DNA from: Flavobacterium channae
GTDB lineage: Bacteria; Bacteroidota; Bacteroidia; Flavobacteriales; Flavobacteriaceae
DNA: 64,000 bases
Assembly (NCBI RefSeq): GCF_021172165.1
Contig: NZ_CP089096.1
Location: forward strand, 62,001-126,000
Direction of reading: 5' to 3'
Of the stretch, positions 42,218-51,727 are shown in pieces. The position numbers were made by a program, and so were the translations under genes. Under the pieces are notes generated by a model. That model saw only the letters and a list, made by a program, of their open reading frames with translations, made no database searches and was not told where the DNA came from. The first letter of the stretch is position 1. Each line of letters starts with the position of its first letter.

Positions 42218-44506
42218 ATGAAAAAGACAATTCAGATTTACTTATTTTTAATTTCTCAACTTTTTTTTGCTCAACAAAGCAATCAAATGTGGAAAGGATA
42301 TTTTTCATATAATGAAATTGTTGATGTAGAATCGGCAAGTAATAGTGTTTTTGCATCAACTGAAAATGCCGTTTTTTCAAAATTAATTACAGCAAACGAT
42401 TTAAATATTTACAATTCAATTACAGGATTAAAACCTGATGTTATTACGACAATTCACCATTCGGAATCGTCAGGAAAAACTTTTATTGGTAACAATAATG
42501 GTTTAATTTTAATAATAAATGCTGATGGTTCTGTTTCAACAAAAGTTGATATAATATCTGAGGTTCCAGTTCCTCCTAATGTTAAAAAAATCAATGATTT
42601 TTATGAACACAACGGATTGCTTTATGTAGCAACAGATTATGGGATTTCGGTTATAAATATTACTACATCAGAATTTGTGTCCACTTATTTTATAGGAACA
42701 TCTGGCGAAGAAACATCTGTTTTGCAAACAACAGTTCTTAATGATGAGATTTATGCTGTAACACGATATTTTGGGATTAGAAAAGCAAGTTTAAGTAATC
42801 CAAATCTGTATGATTTTAATCAATGGCAAACTTTTGACACTGGATATTGGTCTGGAATAGTTACTTTTAATAATCAGCTAGTGGCTTCTAACTATAATGC
42901 TAGAACATACAAATTTAATGGTGTTACTCCTCAAGAAGTATTAAATCATGTTCAAGCTGGGTTAAAACTAAAAACTAATGGTAGTGAAGTAATCGTTACA
43001 ACATTGAACCATGTTTATGTATTGGGTCAGGCTTTTAATGTAATGGCACATGTTACCCAAATTCCTGATTATAACGTTCAATTTACCGCTGCAACTGTAG
43101 TTGATCAATTTTTATATATTGGAACAGAAAAAGACGGACTATTTTCAACTGCATTGTCAAATCCAACGGTTTTTACAGCGATGTCTCCAAATGGCCCAAT
43201 TCAAAATGCTACTTTCAGATTAAAAAAATCCCCAAATAAAATTTGGGTGGTTCATGGCGATTATAGCCAATCATATAATCCTTATCCATTAGATGAAATT
43301 GGGATTAGTACCTATACTTCAAATAATGGTTGGGAAAACTTACCATACGATGATTTATTTGGTGCAAAATCGTTGTCAGATATTGCAATAAACCCTTCAA
43401 ATGCCAATCAGGTTTACGTAACTTCTTATTTTTCTGGGATGTTGAAAATTTTTGGGGACACAACGGAATTGCTAAATAATACCAATACTGGGCCTAATGG
43501 ATTGGAATCTTTAGTAGTGCCTGGAAGTCCATCATATATTGATATACGAATCAATAGTCCGGCATTTGACAAAGAAGGTAATTTATGGGTTACAAATGCC
43601 TACGTAGATAGAGCTATAAAAGTACTTAGATCTAATGGTCAATGGCAATCCTACAATTTATCCGGAGTAACAGCTAATTCTGGTACAGGAAGATACAATG
43701 CAATGGCGATTGATAAAAATAAAACCAAATGGATTCCAGCTTATAATGATGGTGTGGTTGCTTTTAATGAAAACTATAACAATAAATTCTTAACAATAAA
43801 TCAAGAGAATGCTGATTTACCCACAACGGTTGTAAATTGTGTTGCAATTGATAACAGAAATCAATTGTGGATTGGAACAGCAGCTGGATTGCGTGTTTTG
43901 TCGAGTATAGATCGTTTTATTTCTGAAACAGAACTTGATGTTTTTCCAATAATTATTCAAGAAGGCGATTTGGCTCAAGAACTTTTTTACCAACAACCAA
44001 TTTTAGATATTGCAGTTGATGGAGCTAACAGAAAATGGATTGCAATAGCTGACGGAGGAGTTTTTCTAGTTTCTTCAAATGGTCAGCAAACAATTTATCG
44101 CTTCGATAAAAGCAATTCGCCTTTGCCGAGCAACAATGTTATGGACATTGAAATTGATGGTGTTTCTGGAGAAGTATTTTTTGCTACCGATAAAGGAATT
44201 GTTTCATTTTTGGGAACTTCAACCAAGCCAAGTGATAGCCTAGGCGATGTTTATGTTTATCCAAATCCTGTTCGTCCAAATTTTGTAGGAACAGTAAAAA
44301 TTAGCGGTTTAACAGATAAAGCAAATATCAAAATAACAGATATTGAAGGAAATTTAGTTTATGAGACTACTTCGTCTGGCGGAACAATAGAATGGGATAC
44401 AAAAGCATTCGGTAAATACAAAGTAGCCTCTGGTGTTTACATGATTTTTGTTGCATCTGAAGATGGAACCGATTCAACGGTGAAAAAAGTTATGATTGTT
44501 AGATAA
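42218..44506 (+). CDS. porZ: PorZ-like type IX secretion protein
   Basis: A 762-residue exported protein: signal peptide (LISQLFFAQQ), then two-component-regulator-type beta-propeller blades over most of its length (for example AFDKEGNLWVTN and AIDNRNQLWIGTAAGLRVL). The last ~85 residues form a type IX sorting domain with VYVYPNPVRPNF and a Lys-rich end. PorZ is a cell-surface part of the attachment complex that anchors type IX cargo. The porZ-recO order also supports the call. Confidence 0.85.
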   Translation: MKKTIQIYLFLISQLFFAQQSNQMWKGYFSYNEIVDVESASNSVFASTENAVFSKLITANDLNIYNSITGLKPDVITTIHHSESSGKTFIGNNNGLILIINADGSVSTKVDIISEVPVPPNVKKINDFYEHNGLLYVATDYGISVINITTSEFVSTYFIGTSGEETSVLQTTVLNDEIYAVTRYFGIRKASLSNPNLYDFNQWQTFDTGYWSGIVTFNNQLVASNYNARTYKFNGVTPQEVLNHVQAGLKLKTNGSEVIVTTLNHVYVLGQAFNVMAHVTQIPDYNVQFTAATVVDQFLYIGTEKDGLFSTALSNPTVFTAMSPNGPIQNATFRLKKSPNKIWVVHGDYSQSYNPYPLDEIGISTYTSNNGWENLPYDDLFGAKSLSDIAINPSNANQVYVTSYFSGMLKIFGDTTELLNNTNTGPNGLESLVVPGSPSYIDIRINSPAFDKEGNLWVTNAYVDRAIKVLRSNGQWQSYNLSGVTANSGTGRYNAMAIDKNKTKWIPAYNDGVVAFNENYNNKFLTINQENADLPTTVVNCVAIDNRNQLWIGTAAGLRVLSSIDRFISETELDVFPIIIQEGDLAQELFYQQPILDIAVDGANRKWIAIADGGVFLVSSNGQQTIYRFDKSNSPLPSNNVMDIEIDGVSGEVFFATDKGIVSFLGTSTKPSDSLGDVYVYPNPVRPNFVGTVKISGLTDKANIKITDIEGNLVYETTSSGGTIEWDTKAFGKYKVASGVYMIFVASEDGTDSTVKKVMIVR

Positions 44507-44532
44507 AATTCCAACTAGAAAATCCTGTTTAG

Positions 44533-45246
44533 ATGTTGGTTAAAACTAAAGCCATTGTAATTTCTGCTTTAAAATATCAAGAAAAAAGCTTGATTGTTAA
44601 ATGCTTTACACAATCTGATGGTTTGAAAAGTTACTTTGTTCCAAGTGCTTATTCTAATAAAAAAGCCAATCAAAAAATAGCTTATTTTCAGCCGCTAACT
44701 ATTATTGAAATTGAAGCCAACCATAAAAATAAAGGCACACTTGAACATTTCAAAGAAATAAAATTAGCACACAGTTTTCATTCGATAAATACGAATATAA
44801 TTAAAAGTACTATTGTAATATTTTTATCCGAAATTCTACATCACAGCATACACGAAGAAGAAAAAAACGAAAACTTATTTTCTTTTTTAGAAACTGCTTT
44901 GCTTTGGTTAGATACACATGAAGAAACATTTAATTTTCATCTTATTTTATTGATAGAAATGACAAAGTTTTTAGGGTTTTATCCTGATGTTTCTGAAATG
45001 GATTTTGATTTTTTTGATATAAAAGAAGGCTATTTTACTCCATTTCAATCTGTAAATACGATTTCAGCACATGAATCACAACTTTTTAAAAGGATTTTGA
45101 ATTTAAAATTTGATTCTGATCAAAAGGTTTTTGCAGGAACAGAACGTCAAATGTTGTTAAAAATACTGTTGGATTTCTACGCACTTCATCTTGAAGGTTT
45201 CAAAAAACCTAAATCCTTAGAGGTTTTAAAAGAAGTTTTTTCCTAA
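44533..45246 (+). CDS. recO: DNA repair protein RecO
   Basis: A 237-residue protein with an N-terminal OB fold (MLVKTKAIVISALKYQEKSL, FTQSDGLKSYFV) and a helical C-terminal part. No CxxC zinc knuckle is seen. RecO loads RecA on SSB-coated single-stranded DNA with RecR. It follows porZ by 26 nt and is probably co-transcribed with it. Confidence 0.9.
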   Translation: MLVKTKAIVISALKYQEKSLIVKCFTQSDGLKSYFVPSAYSNKKANQKIAYFQPLTIIEIEANHKNKGTLEHFKEIKLAHSFHSINTNIIKSTIVIFLSEILHHSIHEEEKNENLFSFLETALLWLDTHEETFNFHLILLIEMTKFLGFYPDVSEMDFDFFDIKEGYFTPFQSVNTISAHESQLFKRILNLKFDSDQKVFAGTERQMLLKILLDFYALHLEGFKKPKSLEVLKEVFS

Positions 45247-45253
45247 TTCTTAA

Positions 45254-45285
45254 CTTTTGCCTTTTACTTTTTGCCTTTTACCTTT
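45254..45285 (+). repeat. Heptamer array (4.5 units)
   Basis: CTTTTGC, CTTTTAC, TTTTTGC, CTTTTAC, CTTT in one phase, filling the recO-ileS gap. The unit CTTTTGC reappears inside a coding region at 50385-50419. Confidence 0.75.
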
Positions 45286-45325
45286 AAATCATTACTTTCG
45301 CAAATTGATTTAAGAAAGCGACAAA

Positions 45326-48300
45326 ATGAGCACAAAATTTACTGAATACAAAGGACTTGACTTGCCTACAGTAGCGTCTGAAGTTCTTGATTTTTGGAAA
45401 AAAAACAACATCTTTGAACAATCGGTAACTTCTCGTGAAGGAGCAACTCCTTACGTGTTTTTCGAAGGACCACCCTCTGCAAATGGTTTGCCTGGAATTC
45501 ACCACGTAATGGCGCGTGCGATTAAAGATATTTTTTGTCGTTATAAAACTCAAAAAGGCTACCAAGTTAAGCGTAAAGCAGGTTGGGATACGCACGGTTT
45601 ACCTGTTGAATTAGGTACCGAAAAAGAATTAGGAATCACTAAAGAAGATATCGGAAAAACTATTTCAGTTACCGAATACAACGAAGCGTGTAAAAGAACC
45701 GTTATGCGTTATACTGACGTATGGAACGACCTAACTGAAAAAATGGGATATTGGGTTGATATGGAAGATCCGTATGTGACTTACAAATCCAAGTACATGG
45801 AAACGGTTTGGTGGTTGTTAAAACAAATTTACAACAAAGATTTACTATACAAAGGTTATACAATCCAACCATACTCGCCAAAAGCGGGAACAGGATTATC
45901 TTCTCACGAAGTAAACCAACCGGGTTCGTATCGTGATGTTACGGATACAACGATTGTAGCGCAGTTTAAAGCGAAAGAAGAAACATTACCAAGCTTCTTA
46001 CAAGGTTTTGGAACCGTTCATTTCTTAGCTTGGACGACAACTCCTTGTACGTTACCATCAAATACAGCATTAACCGTTGGTCCTAAAATCGATTATGTTT
46101 TAGTAAAAACCTTCAACCAATATACTTTTGAACCAATCAATGTTGTTTTAGCAAAACCTTTAGTTGGAAAACAATTTGGAGGGAAATATTTTGTTGCGGA
46201 ATCAGAAGCAGATTTTACTAATTACAAATCTGATGATAAAAAGATTCCATACCAAATTTTAGCGGAAGCTAAAGGTGCTGATTTAGTTGGAATCAAATAC
46301 GAGCAATTATTGCCATTTACATTACCATATCAAAATCCTGAAAATGCATTCAGAGTAATTTCTGGTGATTTCGTTACTACAGAAGATGGAACAGGTATCG
46401 TTCACACAGCGCCAACATTTGGTGCAGATGATGCTAAAGTAGCAAAAGAAGCTACACCTGAAGTTCCGCCAATGTTAGTTTTAGACGAAAACGGAAATCC
46501 AGTTCCATTAGTAGATTTACAAGGAAAATTTGTATCTCAAATGGGTGATTTTGCAGGAAAATATGTAAAGAACGAATATTACAATGATGGTGAAGCACCT
46601 GAGAAATCGGTTGATGTTGAAATCGCTATACGTTTAAAAGAAGAAAATAAAGCCTTTAAGGTTGAAAAATATGTACACAGTTATCCACATTGTTGGAGAA
46701 CTGACAAGCCAATTTTATACTATCCATTAGATTCTTGGTTCATCAAAGTAACAGAAATCAAAGATAGAATGTTCGACTTAAACGATACCATCAACTGGAA
46801 ACCTAAAGCAACAGGTGAAGGTCGTTTCGGAAATTGGTTGAAAAACGCCAACGATTGGAATTTATCACGTTCTCGTTATTGGGGAATTCCATTGCCAATT
46901 TGGAGAACGGAAGATAAAACGGAAGAAATCTGTATTGGATCAGTAGAAGAATTGTACAATGAAATCGAAAAAGCAATTGCTGCTGGTTTCATGAGCGAAA
47001 ATCCATACAAAGGTTTCCAAATTGGAAATATGGACGAAACGAACTACGATTTAGTTGATTTACACAAAAATATTGTAGATAATATTGTTTTAGTTTCCGC
47101 TTCTGGTAAGCCAATGAATCGCGAAACGGATTTAATTGACGTTTGGTTCGATTCAGGCGCAATGCCTTACGCACAATGGCATTATCCATTTGAAAATAAA
47201 TCATATATCGATAATAATGAAGCTTTTCCAGCTGATTTTATTGCAGAAGGAGTTGATCAAACTCGTGGTTGGTTCTATACATTGCACGCTATCGGAACCT
47301 TGGTTTTTGATAAAATCGCATACAAAAACGTAGTTTCAAACGGATTAGTTTTGGATAAAAACGGACAAAAAATGTCGAAACGTTTAGGAAATGCGGTGGA
47401 TCCATTTACTACTTTGGCTGAATACGGTCCAGATGCTACACGTTGGTACATGATTTCGAATGCAAATCCTTGGGATAACTTAAAATTTGATATCGAAGGT
47501 GTGGCGGAAGTAAGAAGAAAATTCTTCGGAACACTTTATAATACGTATTCGTTCTTTGCTTTATATGCGAATATTGATGGTTTTAAATATGATGAAGCTG
47601 AAGTTCTATTAAACGAAAGACCAGAAATCGACCGTTGGATTTTATCGGAATTACATACTTTAATTCAATTAGTGGATGAAGCGTATGCCGATTACGAACC
47701 AACAAAAGCGGCTCGTGCTATTTCCGATTTCGTTCAAGAAAACTTGAGTAATTGGTATGTACGTTTATGTAGAAGACGTTTCTGGAAAGGTGACTACGGA
47801 ACTGATAAAATTGCAGCTTATCAAACTCTTTATACGTGTTTGTTAACGGTTGCTAAGCTTTCAGCTCCAATTGCTCCATTCTTTATGGATAAACTTTACA
47901 GAGATTTAACACAAGCTACAGGTTCTGAGTCTTTTGAAAGTGTACATTTGGCGAAATTTCCAGTTTCGGTTGAAAACTTTGTTGATAAGTCGTTAGAAAG
48001 CAAAATGTTGAAAGCACAAACGGTGTCTTCATTGGTTTTGTCGCTTCGTAAAAAGGAGATGATTAAAGTGCGTCAACCGTTGCAAAAGGTAATGATTCCG
48101 GTACTTGACGAAAATCAGCGTGCTGAAATTGAGGCAGTTTCAGACTTAATTAAGGCTGAGGTAAACGTTAAAGAAATCGAGTTATTAGATGATGCATCTG
48201 GCGTTTTAGTGAAGCAAATTAAGCCTAATTTTAAAGCGCTTGGACCACGTTTTGGTAAAGATATGGGATTGATTTCCAAAGAGATACAAGGTTTTGGTCA

Positions 48301-48727
48301 GGAAGAAATTGCTAAATTGGAACGCGATGGTGAGCTGGTTATGGATATTTCAGGAAAAAGTATAACTTTATCATTAGAAGATGTTGAGATTTCTTCTCAA
48401 GATATCCCAGGTTGGTTAGTTGCCAATTCAAATGGAATTACTGTTGCATTAGACATTACAATTTCAGAAGAATTAAGAAAAGAAGGTATCGCGCGAGAAT
48501 TGATTAACAGAATTCAAAATATCAGAAAAGACTCAGGTTTTGAGGTAACTGACAAGATTACTGTTAAAATGGAAAAAAATCTTCAAGTTGAAGAAGCCGT
48601 TTTAGCAAATGAAACGTATATTAAGTCAGAAACACTAACTGAAACGTTAATTTTTGTTGAAAACCTTGAAAATGGTACGGAAATTGAGTTTGATGATATT
48701 AAAACGAGCATATTAATTTCAAAATAA
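45326..48727 (+). CDS. ileS: Isoleucine--tRNA ligase
   Basis: A 1133-residue class I synthetase. It has the HIGH-region variant in PSANGLPGIHHVMA, a large editing insert, KNGQKMSKRLGN (KMSKS) and an anticodon-binding helical region. A long C-terminal DUF5915-like part has no zinc-finger Cys cluster. This is the longer, eukaryote-like branch seen in many Bacteroidota. It charges tRNA-Ile and hydrolyses mischarged Val. Confidence 0.97.
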   Translation: MSTKFTEYKGLDLPTVASEVLDFWKKNNIFEQSVTSREGATPYVFFEGPPSANGLPGIHHVMARAIKDIFCRYKTQKGYQVKRKAGWDTHGLPVELGTEKELGITKEDIGKTISVTEYNEACKRTVMRYTDVWNDLTEKMGYWVDMEDPYVTYKSKYMETVWWLLKQIYNKDLLYKGYTIQPYSPKAGTGLSSHEVNQPGSYRDVTDTTIVAQFKAKEETLPSFLQGFGTVHFLAWTTTPCTLPSNTALTVGPKIDYVLVKTFNQYTFEPINVVLAKPLVGKQFGGKYFVAESEADFTNYKSDDKKIPYQILAEAKGADLVGIKYEQLLPFTLPYQNPENAFRVISGDFVTTEDGTGIVHTAPTFGADDAKVAKEATPEVPPMLVLDENGNPVPLVDLQGKFVSQMGDFAGKYVKNEYYNDGEAPEKSVDVEIAIRLKEENKAFKVEKYVHSYPHCWRTDKPILYYPLDSWFIKVTEIKDRMFDLNDTINWKPKATGEGRFGNWLKNANDWNLSRSRYWGIPLPIWRTEDKTEEICIGSVEELYNEIEKAIAAGFMSENPYKGFQIGNMDETNYDLVDLHKNIVDNIVLVSASGKPMNRETDLIDVWFDSGAMPYAQWHYPFENKSYIDNNEAFPADFIAEGVDQTRGWFYTLHAIGTLVFDKIAYKNVVSNGLVLDKNGQKMSKRLGNAVDPFTTLAEYGPDATRWYMISNANPWDNLKFDIEGVAEVRRKFFGTLYNTYSFFALYANIDGFKYDEAEVLLNERPEIDRWILSELHTLIQLVDEAYADYEPTKAARAISDFVQENLSNWYVRLCRRRFWKGDYGTDKIAAYQTLYTCLLTVAKLSAPIAPFFMDKLYRDLTQATGSESFESVHLAKFPVSVENFVDKSLESKMLKAQTVSSLVLSLRKKEMIKVRQPLQKVMIPVLDENQRAEIEAVSDLIKAEVNVKEIELLDDASGVLVKQIKPNFKALGPRFGKDMGLISKEIQGFGQEEIAKLERDGELVMDISGKSITLSLEDVEISSQDIPGWLVANSNGITVALDITISEELRKEGIARELINRIQNIRKDSGFEVTDKITVKMEKNLQVEEAVLANETYIKSETLTETLIFVENLENGTEIEFDDIKTSILISK

Positions 48728-48776
48728 GAACCGAAAGGTTTTTAATCGACGTATAACTATAAAAAATATTGAAATT

Positions 48777-49157
48777 ATGGTAGAGGAGCAAATTAGATAT
48801 TCAGACGCTGATTTGGCTGAATTCAAAGCGTTAATTCAAGCAAAATTAGAAAAAGCTAAAGGTGATTTAGAGCTTATTAAGAGTGCTTACATGAATGACT
48901 TAAATAACGGAACAGATGATACATCGCCTACGTTTAAAGCATTTGAAGAAGGCAGTGAAACAATGAGTAAAGAAGCCAATTCACAACTTGCTATTCGTCA
49001 AGAAAAATTTATTAGAGATTTAAAAAATGCCTTAATACGTATTGAAAACAAAACTTATGGGTTGTGCAAAGTTACAGGTAAATTAATAAGTAAAGAAAGA
49101 TTAAAAATCGTTCCTCATGCTACTATGAGTATCGAAGCAAAAAACTTGCAACGTTAA
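48777..49157 (+). CDS. TraR/DksA-family protein with degenerate zinc finger
   Basis: A 126-residue protein: a coiled-coil N-terminal part (about 8-90) as in DksA, then a short C-terminal region YGLCKVTGKLISKERLKIVP. Only one Cys remains where DksA has a four-Cys zinc finger, as in several Bacteroidota members. It may bind RNA polymerase's secondary channel like DksA, but this is inference. It lies between ileS and lspA and is followed by a terminator. Confidence 0.85.
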   Translation: MVEEQIRYSDADLAEFKALIQAKLEKAKGDLELIKSAYMNDLNNGTDDTSPTFKAFEEGSETMSKEANSQLAIRQEKFIRDLKNALIRIENKTYGLCKVTGKLISKERLKIVPHATMSIEAKNLQR

Positions 49158-49177
49158 TCTTTTTACAAAATTATACT

Positions 49178-49202
49178 AACGCTCCGTTTGGAGCGTTTTT
49201 TA
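49178..49202 (+). terminator. Terminator after the DksA-like gene
   Basis: AACGCTCC pairs with GGAGCGTT across a GTTT loop, followed by T. Confidence 0.85.
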
Positions 49203-49217
49203 TTTGATAAATTCCAC

Positions 49218-49225
49218 TATTTTTG
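49218..49225 (+). promoter_or_regulatory. -7 promoter box for lspA
   Basis: TATTTTTG, 15 nt upstream of the preferred lspA ATG at 49240. This supports the shorter start. Confidence 0.5.
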
Positions 49226-49239
49226 CAAAAAAATTGAAC

Positions 49240-49872
49240 ATGTCGTTAAAGAAAGCCTATATTTTAATTGTTGCCATTTTACTAATTGATCAGATTTCTA
49301 AAATCTATATCAAAACGCATTTTTTTATCGGAGAATCCATAAAAGTAATGGGTTTAGATTGGTTTCAAATTCACTTTATTGAGAATGAAGGAATGGCTTG
49401 GGGAGCTGAAATTCCTGGCGAACATGGGAAATTAATTTTAACCTTATTCCGAATCGTAGCAGTTGGTGGAATTGCTTGGTGGTTGTGGGATTCGGTAAAA
49501 AAGAAAGCTTCTAATTACTTAATTGTGGCTATTGCTTTAATTTTTACAGGTGCTTTAGGTAATATTATCGATTCGGTTTTTTATGGTGTTATTTTTAACG
49601 ATAGTTATCATCAAGTAGCAACTATGTTCTCAGACCAGCCTTATGGCACTTGGTTCCATGGAGAAGTTGTAGATATGTTTTATTTTCCAATATGGGAAGG
49701 AAACTTACCTTCTTGGTTGCCAATTTGGGGTGGAAAACACTTCACTTTCTTCAACGCTATTTTCAACGTGGCTGATGTAGCGATTTCAACTGGTGTTGGA
49801 ATTTTAATTGTCTTCAACAAAAGAGCATTTGCTCATGCGGATAAAGAAGAAGCATTAGCTGAGGAAAATTAA
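49240..49872 (+). CDS. lspA: Lipoprotein signal peptidase (SPase II)
   Basis: ATG 49240 (MSLKKAYILI) is preferred to 49204, which lies upstream of the -7 box. The 210-residue inner-membrane aspartyl peptidase has four helices and the family motifs ENEGMAWG, GALGNIIDSVFYG (first catalytic Asp), GEVVDMFYFP and FNVADVAIS (second catalytic Asp). It removes signal peptides from lipoproteins, several of which are encoded in this window. Its stop overlaps the convergent cyclo-ligase stop by 4 nt. Confidence 0.95.
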   Translation: MSLKKAYILIVAILLIDQISKIYIKTHFFIGESIKVMGLDWFQIHFIENEGMAWGAEIPGEHGKLILTLFRIVAVGGIAWWLWDSVKKKASNYLIVAIALIFTGALGNIIDSVFYGVIFNDSYHQVATMFSDQPYGTWFHGEVVDMFYFPIWEGNLPSWLPIWGGKHFTFFNAIFNVADVAISTGVGILIVFNKRAFAHADKEEALAEEN

Positions 49873-50432
49873 AATTCGAAAATTCCCTCAGGCGTCACAC
49901 AAAAATCCAATTTCACATCATTTGTTGAAACATCCTCAATTCTTTCTTCTGGAGGAAAGAACGACAACCCAATTTTAATCGTTTCAGACTTACATTTACT
50001 TAGAAAGTTATCATAAAAACCTTTTCCGTAACCCACGCGATTTCCTTGCTTGTCGTAGGCTAAAAGCGGTACAAAAACCACATCAATTTTCGCATCAGGC
50101 ACTTCTAAACCATCAACAGGTTCAGGAACGTTGTAACTGTTCTTTTTGATTTTGGTATTATCCGTTAATAAAAAATGCGTCATTCCTAAAGTGGAAAATT
50201 CGCACTTCGAAATGACGATTTCTTTATCTTTTCCCGCTAAAATTTGCAGAATATATTCGGTATTGATTTCTTTTTGCTCTTCAATCGTTAAAAACAAATG
50301 ATAATACAATTTGTCCCAAATGTCCATTCGCAACAATTGGTTCGCAATCGCCAAACTTTTGTCTTCGATTTCCTCTTGAGTTAACTTTTGCCTTTCAGCT
50401 TTTGCCTTTTGCCTTAACGATTTCTTATCCAT
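49869..50432 (-). CDS. 5-formyltetrahydrofolate cyclo-ligase
   Basis: A 187-residue cytoplasmic enzyme that converts 5-formyl-THF to 5,10-methenyl-THF using ATP. It has the C-terminal GYGKGFYDNFLSKC motif and DVVFVPLLAYDKQGNRVG. The basic N-terminus (MDKKSLRQKAKAERQKLTQE) is encoded by a tandem heptamer array at 50385-50419. Its start overlaps the upstream decarboxylase stop by 8 nt. Confidence 0.93.
   Translation of the reverse strand: MDKKSLRQKAKAERQKLTQEEIEDKSLAIANQLLRMDIWDKLYYHLFLTIEEQKEINTEYILQILAGKDKEIVISKCEFSTLGMTHFLLTDNTKIKKNSYNVPEPVDGLEVPDAKIDVVFVPLLAYDKQGNRVGYGKGFYDNFLSKCKSETIKIGLSFFPPEERIEDVSTNDVKLDFCVTPEGIFEF
50385..50419 (+). repeat. Heptamer array inside the cyclo-ligase coding start
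   Basis: CTTTTGC, CTTTCAG, CTTTTGC, CTTTTGC, CTTAACG in one 7-bp phase (plus-strand reading). On the minus strand it encodes residues about 5-16 of the cyclo-ligase. The unit equals that of the intergenic array at 45254. Confidence 0.7.
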
Positions 50433-51663
50433 TTAGAGACGCTTTCAATTCGTCTATAAATTTAGTCAAATGTTCTACTTCTACGTGATCCATTAACACA
50501 ATTTTGTACCATTTGTTGTTTTCGTTATGTTGTTGTGGTACTAAATCATACTTTTCAGCAATTTTCTCCGGAATGGATTCCGCATGAATAGTAACAATAT
50601 TCATAAAAGGTTCACGGAAGTATTTAATGTTTAGTTTGTCTAATTCATGACACAAAAACTGTGTACGCATTTGTAGGATACTGATTTTTTCAAACCAACC
50701 ATAAGCACCATAGGTAAACAAAATCATCCAAACCGCAACAGCGTTAGCACCAGAGCGACTTCCGCAAAGCGTTAAATCCATTCCTTCTACATATTCGGCT
50801 TCTTTAGTTAATACGTTTTCGATTAATCCTTTTCTACAAATAAAAACACCAGTTCCATAAGGTGCTTGCAACATTTTGTGTGCGTCAATAGTAATCGAAC
50901 TTATTTTTGGATTACTAAAATTGATTTTGGATTTTTGATTGCTAAACGGATACACAAATCCGCCATAAGCGCCATCAATGTGCAAACGATAAGTAACACT
51001 ATGTTTTTCCAATGCCGAAGTATAAACGTCAGGGTCATCAACGGATCCAAACATAGTAGTCGCCATGTTAGAAACGGCGATGAAGTATTTTTTACCTTTA
51101 TTTTTGGCTTCCGAAATAATGTTGTCTAAAGCAACTGCATCAATTTCACGATTTTCAAACCCAACAGGAATTTTTAACCAATCAATTTGCAATAAATTAG
51201 ACGCTTTTGGAATAGAATAATGTGTGTCTTCTGAAGCTAAAATGGCAATTTCATCTAATTTCGCATTGAAATTGTGAAGAAATTCATTTCTAAAAACCCA
51301 AACAGCTTGAATATTGGCTTCTGTTCCGCCAGGAGCGATATAGCCGTCAAATTCGTTTTCTTTAGCTTTAAAAATATCAACAGCTATTACATTTAAAACT
51401 TCGCGTTCTATTTCTTGAGTGCCATAAAAGGCTTTTTCAGATGTTCCAAAAGTATGACATCCAATGTTGTTTGGATTTGCAACATAGGTTTGAAGTGTTG
51501 GTGCGTCTTTTAAAAATGGCGCATCGTCATAAAAAACGCGACCGTCTAATTTTGACGCAGGATAACCTAATGAAGCGTCTTTTGAGAAATTAACATTATC
51601 GTGTAAAGCCTTTTCAATGCGGACTTTTCTTTCTTCTTGTGTTAGTTTTTTCCAGAAATGCAT
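50425..51663 (-). CDS. Group II PLP-dependent amino-acid decarboxylase-like enzyme
   Basis: A 412-residue PLP enzyme of the glutamate/tyrosine/histidine decarboxylase type. It has YIAPGGTEANIQAVW, EDTHYSIPKA, LHIDGAYGGFVYPF and the PLP-binding Lys in ITIDAHKMLQAPYGTG. The short N-terminus resembles bacterial histidine decarboxylase-like proteins. The substrate cannot be read from sequence; an amino acid or aspartate is possible. It overlaps the cyclo-ligase start. Confidence 0.88.
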   Translation of the reverse strand: MHFWKKLTQEERKVRIEKALHDNVNFSKDASLGYPASKLDGRVFYDDAPFLKDAPTLQTYVANPNNIGCHTFGTSEKAFYGTQEIEREVLNVIAVDIFKAKENEFDGYIAPGGTEANIQAVWVFRNEFLHNFNAKLDEIAILASEDTHYSIPKASNLLQIDWLKIPVGFENREIDAVALDNIISEAKNKGKKYFIAVSNMATTMFGSVDDPDVYTSALEKHSVTYRLHIDGAYGGFVYPFSNQKSKINFSNPKISSITIDAHKMLQAPYGTGVFICRKGLIENVLTKEAEYVEGMDLTLCGSRSGANAVAVWMILFTYGAYGWFEKISILQMRTQFLCHELDKLNIKYFREPFMNIVTIHAESIPEKIAEKYDLVPQQHNENNKWYKIVLMDHVEVEHLTKFIDELKASLNG

Positions 51664-51727
51664 ACCTAAAAATTTTGGCGAAATTACATTTCAAAAACCA
51701 ATAAAAACATGATAATTGTTAGGTTTC

